Shown: piece after piece, positions 14,372 to 21,762 of the stretch
Layout of the letters: the number at the start of each line of letters is the position of its first letter
How positions within the stretch are numbered: position 1 is the stretch's first letter
Assembly: GCA_020436125.1 (NCBI GenBank)
Contig: JAGQYK010000005.1
Coordinates: 1 to 39,242, forward strand
DNA from: Cyclobacteriaceae bacterium
GTDB taxonomy: Bacteria; Bacteroidota; Bacteroidia; Cytophagales; Cyclobacteriaceae
Direction of reading: 5' to 3'
Length of the DNA stretch: 39,242 nt
Translations under genes and position numbers: made by a program
Notes under the pieces: generated by a model
Database searches by the model: none
What the model was told of the DNA's origin: nothing
The model's input: the letters and a program-made list of their open reading frames with translations, nothing else

Positions 14372-16774
14372 TTGACGCAAGTAAAAAGCATAAAATCCGG
14401 TGTTTCGGCCAAAAAGGCAACATCTATTCTAGCCGATTATAGGTTGGCCTGTGAAAGCAGAGAAGCTAGTATTATTGGTAGAAAGGAAGTATTCATGGGC
14501 AAGGCTAAATTTGGCATCTTCGGAGATGGCAAAGAGGTGGCACAGATTGCTATGGCCAAGGTATTCCGTAATGGAGACCATAGGTCGGGGTATTATCGTG
14601 ATCAAACTTTCATGTTTGCCATTGGTGAATTAACACTTCAGGAATATTTCGCACAATTGTATGCTCATACGGAGGTGGAAGCAGAGCCAGCATCAGCGGG
14701 CCGACTGATGAATGGACACTTTGGAACGAGGATGCTTGATGAGCATGGTCATTTTAAGAATTTAGCGAATTTAAAAAATAGTAGTTCAGATATTTCTCCA
14801 ACTGCAGGACAAATGCCCAGGCTCGTTGGTTTGGCTTATGCCTCCAAGCTGTTTAGGGAAAACCCTTTATTGGAAGAGTACACTATGCTATCCGACAAAG
14901 GAAATGAAATTGCTTTCGGTACGATTGGAAATGCATCTACTTCTGAGGGAGTATTTTTCGAAGCCATCAATGCAGCGGGTGTGCTTCAGGTTCCCATGCT
15001 CATGTCCGTTTGGGATGATGAATATGGTATTTCAGTACCAGCAAAGTATCAGACGACAAAAGGAAGTATTTCGAAGATTCTAAAAGGCTTTCAACGGACT
15101 AAGGACGAAAAGGGCTTCGAGATTATTGTCGCCAAAGGATGGGACTATGATGGACTTTGTAAAGCCTATGTACAAGCTGAAGAGGTCTGTAGAAAAGAAC
15201 ATGTTCCTGTTCTTCTGCATGTGACGGAGGTAACTCAGCCACAAGGGCACAGTACCTCAGGTTCTCATGAAAGGTATAAGAGTAAGGAAAGACTAGGTTG
15301 GGAGCAGGACCACGATTGCATTAAAAAGATGCGAGAATGGATTTTGGATCAAGGGATAAGTAATCCAGATGAATTGGATACGATTGAAAAAGAGGCCAAA
15401 GTAACTGCAAAATCTGCAAAAGAAGCGGCATGGAAAGCTTTCAATAAAGACATTCAACAAGCTCAATCTGCTCTAGTAACTATTCTGACTAAGCTTGAAG
15501 AGGATAACGAAGAAATTAAGTCGATAAAGGAAGAATTGGTGTCCACACTTAACCCCTTGCGCCTTGATGCATTTAAAGCGGCAAAGAAGGTTTCGCGAGT
15601 GTTAAGAGGTCGGGAGTCGGAAGGTAGAAACGAATTAATATCCTGGATACGAAAAAATGAGGATGATAACTGGGAAAGGTACAGCTCCCATTTATACAGC
15701 CAGTCTGAATATTCAGCATTGAATGTGGAGGCTATTTCTCCCCAATACTCAGCGTCATCATCGTTACTCGATGGTAGAGAAATTCTGCATGCCTGTTTTG
15801 ATAAAGCCCTGGAGAGGGATCCTAAGATTTTTGCGATAGGAGAGGATGTAGGCAAAATAGGAGATGTCAATCAGGCTTTTGCCGGACTTCAGGGAAAGTA
15901 TGGTGAACTAAGAGTTACTGATACTGGGATAAGGGAAGCGACTATAATTGGGCAGGGGATTGGTGCTTCTTTAAGAGGACTAAGACCTATCACGGAAATC
16001 CAATATTTGGATTACTTGCTTTATGCCGTTCAGGTATTGAGTGATGATGTAGCCTGCTTGCAATACAGAACCAAAGGAGGTCAGAAAGCGCCATTAATTA
16101 TAAGAACAAGAGGACATAGGCTTGAAGGTGTGTGGCATTCGGGTTCGCCAATGGGAATGATACTTAACAGCTTGAGAGGTATCTATGTGCTTGTTCCCCG
16201 AGATATGACTCAGGCAGCAGGTTTCTACAACACCATGCTAAAGTCTGACGACCCTGCATTGATTATCGAATGCTTGAATGGGTATAGATTAAAAGAAAAG
16301 CTGCCTGATAATGTTGGGGAGTTTTGCGTACCACTGGGTGTTCCTGAGATGCTTCGTGAAGGTAATGATGTTACTATTGTTACCTATGGATCGATGTGCC
16401 GTATCGTTATGGATGCAGCGAACGAGCTGGAAAAAATGGGAGTGTCTTGTGAGGTTATCGATGTACAAACTTTACTGCCCTTTGATCGCCATCACGCAAT
16501 AGTTGAGTCCTTAAAAAAGACCAATCGTGTCATCTTTGCAGATGAAGATGTTCCGGGCGGAGCCACTGCCTTTATGATGCAGAAAGTACTCGAAGAGCAG
16601 GATGCTTATCAGTATTTGGATTCAAAGCCAGTTTGTATTGCTGCTAATGAGCATCGACCTGCGTATGGATCAGACGGAGATTATTTCTCAAAACCTAATT
16701 CTGAAATTGTTTTTGATAAGGTCTATGAGGTAATGAGTGAAGCAGAGCCCGATAGGTTTCCTCCACTTTATTAA
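14372..16774 (+). CDS. Fused alpha/beta E1 of a 2-oxoacid dehydrogenase complex
   Basis: The thiamine-diphosphate E1 component, with the alpha-like (about 20-400) and beta-like (about 475-800) halves in one chain; these are separate subunits in most bacteria. Substrate is probably a branched-chain 2-oxoacid, since the beta half resembles the branched-chain and pyruvate E1-beta group. The alpha half contains IGRKEV, the KFGIFGDGKE segment and FGTIGNASTSEGVFFEAINA. The latter sits where the cofactor motif G-D-G...E-x-x-N is expected, but has Asn187 in place of Asp; the later motif reads WDDEYGIS in place of the usual N-N-x-Y-x-I-S. The beta half shows AIGEDVGKIGDVNQAF and DTGIREATIIGQGIGAS. The start is TTG, since an in-frame stop lies six bases upstream and the next Met loses conserved sequence. 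E2 and E3 genes are not in the window. Confidence 0.88.
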   Translation: MTQVKSIKSGVSAKKATSILADYRLACESREASIIGRKEVFMGKAKFGIFGDGKEVAQIAMAKVFRNGDHRSGYYRDQTFMFAIGELTLQEYFAQLYAHTEVEAEPASAGRLMNGHFGTRMLDEHGHFKNLANLKNSSSDISPTAGQMPRLVGLAYASKLFRENPLLEEYTMLSDKGNEIAFGTIGNASTSEGVFFEAINAAGVLQVPMLMSVWDDEYGISVPAKYQTTKGSISKILKGFQRTKDEKGFEIIVAKGWDYDGLCKAYVQAEEVCRKEHVPVLLHVTEVTQPQGHSTSGSHERYKSKERLGWEQDHDCIKKMREWILDQGISNPDELDTIEKEAKVTAKSAKEAAWKAFNKDIQQAQSALVTILTKLEEDNEEIKSIKEELVSTLNPLRLDAFKAAKKVSRVLRGRESEGRNELISWIRKNEDDNWERYSSHLYSQSEYSALNVEAISPQYSASSSLLDGREILHACFDKALERDPKIFAIGEDVGKIGDVNQAFAGLQGKYGELRVTDTGIREATIIGQGIGASLRGLRPITEIQYLDYLLYAVQVLSDDVACLQYRTKGGQKAPLIIRTRGHRLEGVWHSGSPMGMILNSLRGIYVLVPRDMTQAAGFYNTMLKSDDPALIIECLNGYRLKEKLPDNVGEFCVPLGVPEMLREGNDVTIVTYGSMCRIVMDAANELEKMGVSCEVIDVQTLLPFDRHHAIVESLKKTNRVIFADEDVPGGATAFMMQKVLEEQDAYQYLDSKPVCIAANEHRPAYGSDGDYFSKPNSEIVFDKVYEVMSEAEPDRFPPLY

Positions 16775-16786
16775 GGTTTCCAATCA

Positions 16787-17509
16787 TTACTTAAACTGAA
16801 ATTCCGGAGTTTCAATAATGTTGCTCTTGTTGAGCAATCTATCTTGAATTTGAATTCTAAGCTTAAGTGTTTTGATGCTAAACTGAAGTTTGAATCCGGT
16901 ACTTAGCATGGCATACCTAAGTGTTCCTTCAATTGAATTATTGAGACTTAAATCTGAATTCTTTGCAAGGATAGGAAAGCGGCCATCATAAGTGGTGCAG
17001 AATTCGGTTCTCCAGTCAAACTCCTCAAAAGAGCCATCATTTTGCTTGACAAGAAAATCAACAAAAATGTTGTAATGATCAGGGTTTAACTCAAAATAAA
17101 CGGTGTCAATGACCTGTGGCGCAGAACTATTATCAAAAACAAGCTCCCAGTTGGTGCAGTCGAAAGGAGGGACGTAGTCGGGTAAATTTAAATCAGGGTT
17201 GGTCCTTTTAACTTCATAATTTACTGGTGAACCACCATCGACCAAGTTAAAATAGAACTTTTCATTATAACAGATGGTTTGATCTTGGTTACAGCCTATT
17301 TCACTTGGCTGCAGGCCCAAATTTCCATCACCATCTCTGAATTTTATAAAAAGAATGAGAGAGTCAGCGTCTGAGAGATCAGGGGTCTCTTTGAAAACCA
17401 GATTTTCAAATTCGATTTCAGGAATATTGGAATATTCGGGAGGATCAAAGCAAGAAGATAGCCCCAGCCCCAATACAATCACCAAACCTAATCCCAAAGT
17501 GAACTTCAT
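16787..17509 (-). CDS. Hypothetical lipoprotein
   Basis: I do not recognise a named family. The 240-residue protein has a lipoprotein signal peptide, a glycine/leucine-rich hydrophobic stretch ending in the lipobox LSSC with Cys20 as the lipidated residue. The following FDPPEYSNIPEIEF linker is typical of Cytophagales surface or periplasmic lipoproteins. An acidic patch KFRDGDGNLGL (about 56-66) looks like a calcium-binding-type Asp/Gly loop. Four further cysteines (for example GCNQDQTICYN, FDCTNW and EFCTTYDG) could form disulfides outside the cytoplasm. No transmembrane segment follows the signal. It is convergent with the fused E1 gene and only 12 bp from it, and divergent from the LuxE-like gene. 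Confidence 0.8.
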   Translation of the reverse strand: MKFTLGLGLVIVLGLGLSSCFDPPEYSNIPEIEFENLVFKETPDLSDADSLILFIKFRDGDGNLGLQPSEIGCNQDQTICYNEKFYFNLVDGGSPVNYEVKRTNPDLNLPDYVPPFDCTNWELVFDNSSAPQVIDTVYFELNPDHYNIFVDFLVKQNDGSFEEFDWRTEFCTTYDGRFPILAKNSDLSLNNSIEGTLRYAMLSTGFKLQFSIKTLKLRIQIQDRLLNKSNIIETPEFQFK

Positions 17510-17544
17510 TTCCTATTTTTAGAACCCTGTAAATTACCTAACGC

Positions 17545-18531
17545 TTGCACACATTTAAAAGTTTTGAGAAGGTTTTATCCTCTGTAAACGATACTAACTT
17601 CGATAATATTGCTTTGGAGTTGTTTCAACTGCAGGCAAAAGAGAACAAAGTATATCAAAAGTATCTCACCTATTTGGGGGTAAATGTTAAGGGCATAACC
17701 CAACTAACACAAATTCCATTTCTGCCCATATCTTTTTTTAAAGAGCAAACCATTAAGTCGGGACAATGGAAGGAGGAGACTATTTTTTATAGCAGCACCA
17801 CGACAGGTGCAACACCAAGTAAGCACTTTGTACAAAGTTTAGACGCCTATTTGAGCAACGCGAAAAGGATTTTTGAAAGTTGCTATGGAGCTGTCGACAA
17901 CTTCCATTTTCTGGCATTGCTTCCTTCTTATCTGGAAAGGGAGGGTTCTTCGTTGGTAGCAATGGTCAATTACTTTATTCAACATAGTAAGTCACTTCAC
18001 TCTTCGTTTTATCTGGATAACAAAAAGGAACTGATTCACACCCTTAAGAGAATCGATCAGTTGGACCGAAAAGTGATTTTATGGGGTGTGACATTTGCAC
18101 TTTTGGATTTGGCCGAAGAACAAGATTTGGACCTTAGCAATTGTATTGTAATGGAGACAGGCGGAATGAAGGGGAGGAGAGAGGAGATAACAAGGGAGGA
18201 ACTCCACCGGTATTTAGGGAGCAGATGGAATACTGTGATCCACTCAGAATATGGAATGACAGAGCTCTTTTCGCAGGCTTATGCCACAGAAAAGGGTTAC
18301 TTTAAAACACCAACTGGGATGAAAGTAATGGTTCGAAGTATCAATGATCCTTTTGAGCAGTTGGAAGTGGGTAAAACTGGGGGTATAAATGTTATCGATT
18401 TATCAAATATTTATACTTGCGCATTCGTTGAAACTCAAGATTTAGGTAGAATTCGGCAAGATGGTAGTTTTGAGGTACTTGGGCGTATTGATAATTCGGA
18501 TATCAGGGGCTGTAACCTATTGGTTGGGTAG
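17545..18531 (+). CDS. LuxE-like acyl-protein synthetase/acyltransferase
   Basis: A stand-alone member (328 residues) of the adenylate-forming LuxE family, in which a fatty acid is activated with ATP and passed to a cysteine near the C-terminus. Visible signatures are the Ser/Thr-rich loop FYSSTTTGATPSKHF (about 81-95) for ATP phosphate, MKGRREEITREE and the EYGMTELFSQAY segment (A5-like motif, about 234-245). A Cys at 323 lies in the ending DIRGCNLLVG and matches the acyl-accepting cysteine position of LuxE. No luciferase (luxAB), luxC or luxD gene is nearby, so bioluminescence is not implied. Start is TTG at 17545, with an in-frame TAA six bases before and no ATG for over 100 codons. Confidence 0.78.
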   Translation: MHTFKSFEKVLSSVNDTNFDNIALELFQLQAKENKVYQKYLTYLGVNVKGITQLTQIPFLPISFFKEQTIKSGQWKEETIFYSSTTTGATPSKHFVQSLDAYLSNAKRIFESCYGAVDNFHFLALLPSYLEREGSSLVAMVNYFIQHSKSLHSSFYLDNKKELIHTLKRIDQLDRKVILWGVTFALLDLAEEQDLDLSNCIVMETGGMKGRREEITREELHRYLGSRWNTVIHSEYGMTELFSQAYATEKGYFKTPTGMKVMVRSINDPFEQLEVGKTGGINVIDLSNIYTCAFVETQDLGRIRQDGSFEVLGRIDNSDIRGCNLLVG

Positions 18532-18570
18532 CCATTAAACTCGATAAATGGCCATTTAGACCTGATTAAA

Positions 18571-18601
18571 TTTGCTGAAATTGAAAAGATTGATAATTTT
18601 G
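18571..18601 (+). promoter_or_regulatory. Bacteroidota-type promoter of the small lipoprotein
   Basis: TTTG at 18571-18574, a 19-bp spacer and TAATTTTG at 18594-18601 match the consensus. The predicted start near 18607 is about 15 nt ahead of the lipoprotein ATG. This supports the small gene being expressed on its own. Confidence 0.68.
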
Positions 18602-18621
18602 ATACTTTCAAACACTACAAA

Positions 18622-18741
18622 ATGAAGAAAATTTTAGCTTTTGTTGCCTTAGTAGCTTTCTTAAGTGCTTGCAGCCAATACACCTGCCCTACATACAGCA
18701 AGAAAGACATTAAGGAAAGCAACACCGAAAACCGTATTTAG
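18622..18741 (+). CDS. Tiny 39-residue lipoprotein
   Basis: A short gene easily missed by annotation. The product starts MKKILAFVALVAFLSACSQY: a basic n-region, a hydrophobic core and the lipobox LSAC with Cys17. The mature part is only 23 residues and begins CSQYTCPTYSKK, then a charged tail ending at NRI. The CPTY motif after the lipidated Cys resembles short lipoproteins I know from Cytophagales genomes, though I cannot cite a family. Its own promoter at 18571-18601 and the standard signal support a real gene. It stops 5 bp before the convergent regulator gene ends. Function unknown. Confidence 0.72.
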   Translation: MKKILAFVALVAFLSACSQYTCPTYSKKDIKESNTENRI

Positions 18742-18746
18742 GCCGT

Positions 18747-19907
18747 TTAGAGGTACTTTTTAACCTCTTCGAGTCCGATTTTCTCCCCGCTCATTATTGT
18801 TAGTCGTTCGACTACATTTCGTAGCTCCCTGATGTTGCCCGTCCAGTTATAATTCTGTATTTCCTTTAGTGCCTTATCGTCTATCTTTTTAGCCTTCGCA
18901 CCCTGTTCCAGTGCCAGGTCATTGAGAAACTTATCTACCAATAGTGGTATATCCTCTTTTCGTTCGTTGAGTGCGGGTACTTTTATGATAATAACACCAA
19001 GGCGGTGGTAGAGATCTTCTCTAAATCTGTTTTCTGCGATTTCCTTTTTAAGATCCTTATTTGTAGCGGCCAATACTCTCACATTGACCTGTATGTCCTT
19101 ATCTCCACCTACTCTAGTAATTTTATTTTCCTGCAAGGCCCTCAAGACTTTAGCTTGAGCAGATAAACTCATGTCACCAATTTCGTCCAGAAATAGTGTG
19201 CCATTATCGGCTTGTTCGAATTTGCCAATGCGTTGCTTTATGGCTGATGTAAACGATCCTTTCTCATGCCCAAATAATTCGCTTTCTATTAGCTCGGAAG
19301 GGATGGCCGCGCAATTGACCTCAATAAATGGTGCACTTGCCCGGTTACTCTTTTCATGGACCCAGCGGGCTACCAATTCTTTTCCAGAACCATTGGGGCC
19401 GGTAATTAAAACACGGGCATCGGTCGGTCCCACTTTTTCAATCATCTCTTTCACTTCAGCGATAGGTTCAGATTCTCCTACCATGTCCAGTTTATGAGCG
19501 ATTTTCTTTTTAAGTGTTTTTGTTTCTGCTACCAGATTGGTTTTATCCAATGCATTCCGCAGGGTAATTAGCAATCTGTTGAGGTCTGGTGGTTTTTGTA
19601 AGAAATCATATGCGCCCATTTTGGTAGCATCCACGGCCATCTCAGTGGTGCCATGCGCTGAGATCATGATAAAGGTCGTATTGATTCCTTTCTCCTTTGC
19701 CTTTTCCAGCACCTCCATTCCATCCATCTTCGGCATTTTGATGTCGCAGAAAACGAGGTCATAGTTATCGTTTTCTAACATGGCCAAGCCCTCAACTCCA
19801 TCCTTGGCTTCGTCTACTTTTAGTTTGAGTTCTTTTTGGTCAGTGATGATGTCTTTCAGTACAGCGCGAATGCTGGCCTCATCTTCTATCAGTAATACTT
19901 TTGGCAT
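18747..19907 (-). CDS. NtrC-like response regulator lacking the DNA-binding domain
   Basis: Domain order is a receiver (1-120, phosphoacceptor Asp55 in VFCDIKMPK, Lys105 in LQKPPD) and a sigma-54-activator-type AAA+ ATPase (about 140-380). Walker A is TGPNGSGKE (169-177), Walker B GTLFLDEIGD, and an arginine-finger region is RFREDLYHRLG. The chain ends at residue 386 in LEEVKKYL right after the AAA+ lid. The Fis-type helix-turn-helix found in NtrC proteins (about 450-470 residues) is therefore missing; the stop is in normal sequence and there is no sign of a frameshifted HTH downstream. The sigma-54-contacting loop reads GSFTSA (217-222) in place of GAFTGA. It may act from solution, or on a target other than sigma-54. 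No kinase is adjacent. Confidence 0.87.
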   Translation of the reverse strand: MPKVLLIEDEASIRAVLKDIITDQKELKLKVDEAKDGVEGLAMLENDNYDLVFCDIKMPKMDGMEVLEKAKEKGINTTFIMISAHGTTEMAVDATKMGAYDFLQKPPDLNRLLITLRNALDKTNLVAETKTLKKKIAHKLDMVGESEPIAEVKEMIEKVGPTDARVLITGPNGSGKELVARWVHEKSNRASAPFIEVNCAAIPSELIESELFGHEKGSFTSAIKQRIGKFEQADNGTLFLDEIGDMSLSAQAKVLRALQENKITRVGGDKDIQVNVRVLAATNKDLKKEIAENRFREDLYHRLGVIIIKVPALNERKEDIPLLVDKFLNDLALEQGAKAKKIDDKALKEIQNYNWTGNIRELRNVVERLTIMSGEKIGLEEVKKYL

Positions 19908-19961
19908 GAATTAGATTTTTTACAACCGAAGGTTATGTTAGGTTTTCTGAATAACAAAAAA

Positions 19962-20343
19962 AATGCAAGCCTGTAAGCCGGGTTCTGTCACTAACTTTTC
20001 AGTCAGCGTCTTATCATTTATCTAGCCCTGACGTTGCCATCAGGATCAATCAACCTACCCATCCCGACTTCCATAAATGGATGAGCAGAGCGGCTCATGT
20101 TCGGGACCTATTTGGTCTTTCAACTCGTAAGGTTTACCATGCCCTTCTTGTCACCAAGGAGGCGGTGAGCTCTTACCTCACCTTTTCACCTTTTCTCCGG
20201 CCGACAAGTCGGTCGAGAGTAGTTTATTTTCTGTGGCACTATCTGTTCCGCCAGCTGGCGGACCTTCCTGTTAGGAAGTACGATGCTCAATGTTGCCCGG
20301 ACTTTCCTCCCCGACAAGTCGGGGCGATAAGACGGCTTGCATT
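19962..20343 (-). ncRNA. rnpB: RNase P RNA, bacterial type A
   Basis: The catalytic RNA that matures tRNA 5' ends. On the minus strand the conserved regions appear in order: GAGGAAAGTCCGGGC near the 5' end (CR I), GTGCCACAGAAA, the GGTAAACC loop that contacts tRNA CCA, and ACAGAACCCGGCTTA near the 3' end (CR V). The ends pair as AATGCAAGCC with GGCTTGCATT (P1), followed by a T-run that makes P1 a terminator-like hairpin. Length is about 382 nt. Several peripheral helices consist of short perfect palindromes (20201-20212, 20247-20262, 20309-20324). Ends are estimated from P1. Confidence 0.95.
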
Positions 20344-20347
20344 AATA

Positions 20348-20355
20348 CAAATTTA
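20348..20355 (-). promoter_or_regulatory. Minus-7 element of the rnpB promoter
   Basis: Read on the minus strand this is TAAATTTG, an exact TAnnTTTG match. It ends 4 bp before the predicted RNase P RNA 5' end at 20343. I see no matching TTTG at the usual spacing upstream (a weak TTTCG is about 25 bp away), so only the downstream element is assigned. Confidence 0.55.
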
Positions 20356-20395
20356 GTGATTAATGAACAGGAATTGTAGTCGAAATTGTAGGAGG

Positions 20396-20794
20396 CTAAT
20401 GAACGTCAGACCCGGTTAACTTAAATTCATATTGATCTGCAAGGTTGGCCACCTCCTGGATCATTTCCTTGACGGAGCTTTCTGGAGTTCCATCCATAGA
20501 AGCGACTGCTTCAATTTGCAAGAAATCATCGCTAATGATAAACCGGCCATAATTGAAAAGAGAACTTTGTTCAAGGAGGTTCTTTAATGGAAGGCTCGAG
20601 TTATAATTACATATTTTGGAGGTAAACGTTACCATATTTCTGCTGTACAACTTGTTCTCTTTGATGGTTCCGATTACAGATTGAAAACGTCCTCCGGCCA
20701 ATGGAACAATGATGATCGAGTGGATATTATCGTAGCTGGTAAACTGACCGCCAATTTCATCGGCATAACTCTTCATGAAAGAAACTAAGTCCAT
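20396..20794 (-). CDS. Conserved-looking hypothetical protein
   Basis: I cannot name the family. The 132-residue protein has no signal peptide or membrane helix. Its pattern is an initial helix (VSFMKSYADEIG), a set of short beta strands (HSIIIVPLAG, FQSVIGTIKE, NMVTFTSKIC) and a long C-terminal helix (ESSVKEMIQEVANLADQYEFKL). This resembles the overall plan of small chaperone-like YbjN or type III chaperone-fold proteins, but the resemblance is by eye only. It lies on the minus strand between the DUF2279-like gene (59 bp upstream) and rnpB (52 bp downstream). Co-transcription with the tamB group is possible. Confidence 0.6.
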   Translation of the reverse strand: MDLVSFMKSYADEIGGQFTSYDNIHSIIIVPLAGGRFQSVIGTIKENKLYSRNMVTFTSKICNYNSSLPLKNLLEQSSLFNYGRFIISDDFLQIEAVASMDGTPESSVKEMIQEVANLADQYEFKLTGSDVH

Positions 20795-20853
20795 AATAGT
20801 AAGGTTGGTTCAGGGCAATGAAGGTACAAAATGAAAATGAATTGCTGTCAAGT

Positions 20854-21762
20854 CTAGAAATAGAAAGCGTAGGCTTTTAACCCGTTATTTGAGAATTCAA
20901 GGGTAGGAGACGGCAATTTTATCATATTAACAATATAAATGAGCGATTTCAATGCCTTGGATTGGGTCGGGATGGCTGTAAGGTCGAAATCGAGACTGAG
21001 GTAGTATTGTCTATAGGGATTATATCCAGTAGCAAGATTGGTTCCCTTGGATGCATAAATAAAGTCATGGGCACCATGGCCAATGGCTATATTAATCCAT
21101 TTTGGAAAGGTGATAAATCGATCCATATCAATTGAAAGCCAATAGGTCTGCCCATTATAGTCTTTGAGTAGCTTCTCACTAAAATTGCTTCCTAACACAC
21201 TTGGTCTTTGATGAGCCAAATAAGTGGTATGGAATGAAAATTTAGGATAGATTCTTGTTTCATCCCAGAGCCATTGCTGCCCCAGGTAAAAGGCAGTACC
21301 AGTTGCATTGGCTAGCAGATCAGAAGCAGAGGCGCCATATCCTGAAGAATACCCGTCAAAGATTTCAATGGAACTCATCATGGCGAAGCTTGCAAGCGCT
21401 CCTATTTTTTGAGCTTGCTTTTTGGGGATACCTGTTTTTCTTAAAGCATTTGAACTGGCGTTACTTATTTGATAGGCCCCATAAAAGTGACCCAATTTAT
21501 CCATTTGGTACCATTCTTTAGAATCATCGAAAAAACGGAAAGATTGTTTGTCAAAGTCACTATACCAAACCTCACTGAGACTAACCATCGCCAAAGTATA
21601 ACCTACAGATGTTCCTATGATGAGTCTATTTAATTTTTTATGATTAATGGAATCAAAAGGTTGGGCTTTTGACAGCGCTCCGCCAAAAAGAAATAGCGTT
21701 AGGATAAGTAGTTTGACAAAAGGATCGCTACCTGAAGGAGTAGAGTTTTTACTTTCCTCCAT
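20854..21762 (-). CDS. DUF2279-like exported protein
   Basis: A protein of about 302 residues resembling the DUF2279 family of Bacteroidota periplasmic or outer-membrane-associated proteins. It has a signal-type hydrophobic segment (LLILTLFLFGGALSKAQ) early, then conserved stretches MDKLGHFYGAYQIS and EIFDGYSSGYGASASDLLANATG, with several hydrophobic, possibly membrane-associated segments. The frame stays open to 21906, but the added 48 residues are basic and lie inside the tamB coding region, so I chose the ATG at 21762 (an ATG at 21768 is equally possible). The start overlaps the 3' end of tamB by 14 bp, so translation is coupled, and a role in envelope biogenesis alongside TamB is plausible. 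Function is not established. Confidence 0.78.
   Translation of the reverse strand: MEESKNSTPSGSDPFVKLLILTLFLFGGALSKAQPFDSINHKKLNRLIIGTSVGYTLAMVSLSEVWYSDFDKQSFRFFDDSKEWYQMDKLGHFYGAYQISNASSNALRKTGIPKKQAQKIGALASFAMMSSIEIFDGYSSGYGASASDLLANATGTAFYLGQQWLWDETRIYPKFSFHTTYLAHQRPSVLGSNFSEKLLKDYNGQTYWLSIDMDRFITFPKWINIAIGHGAHDFIYASKGTNLATGYNPYRQYYLSLDFDLTAIPTQSKALKSLIYIVNMIKLPSPTLEFSNNGLKAYAFYF

Noticed and set aside
17545-18531. Bioluminescence gene
   Set aside because: No luxA, luxB, luxC or luxD nearby; LuxE-like proteins are common in non-luminous Bacteroidota.
18750-18769. AGAGGT/ACCTCT hairpin as a terminator of the small lipoprotein
   Set aside because: Only six pairs, no T-run after the stem, and it lies within the coding end of the convergent regulator.
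20081-20356. A 91-codon plus-strand open frame across 20081-20356
   Set aside because: It is antisense to the conserved RNase P RNA and has no protein-like composition.
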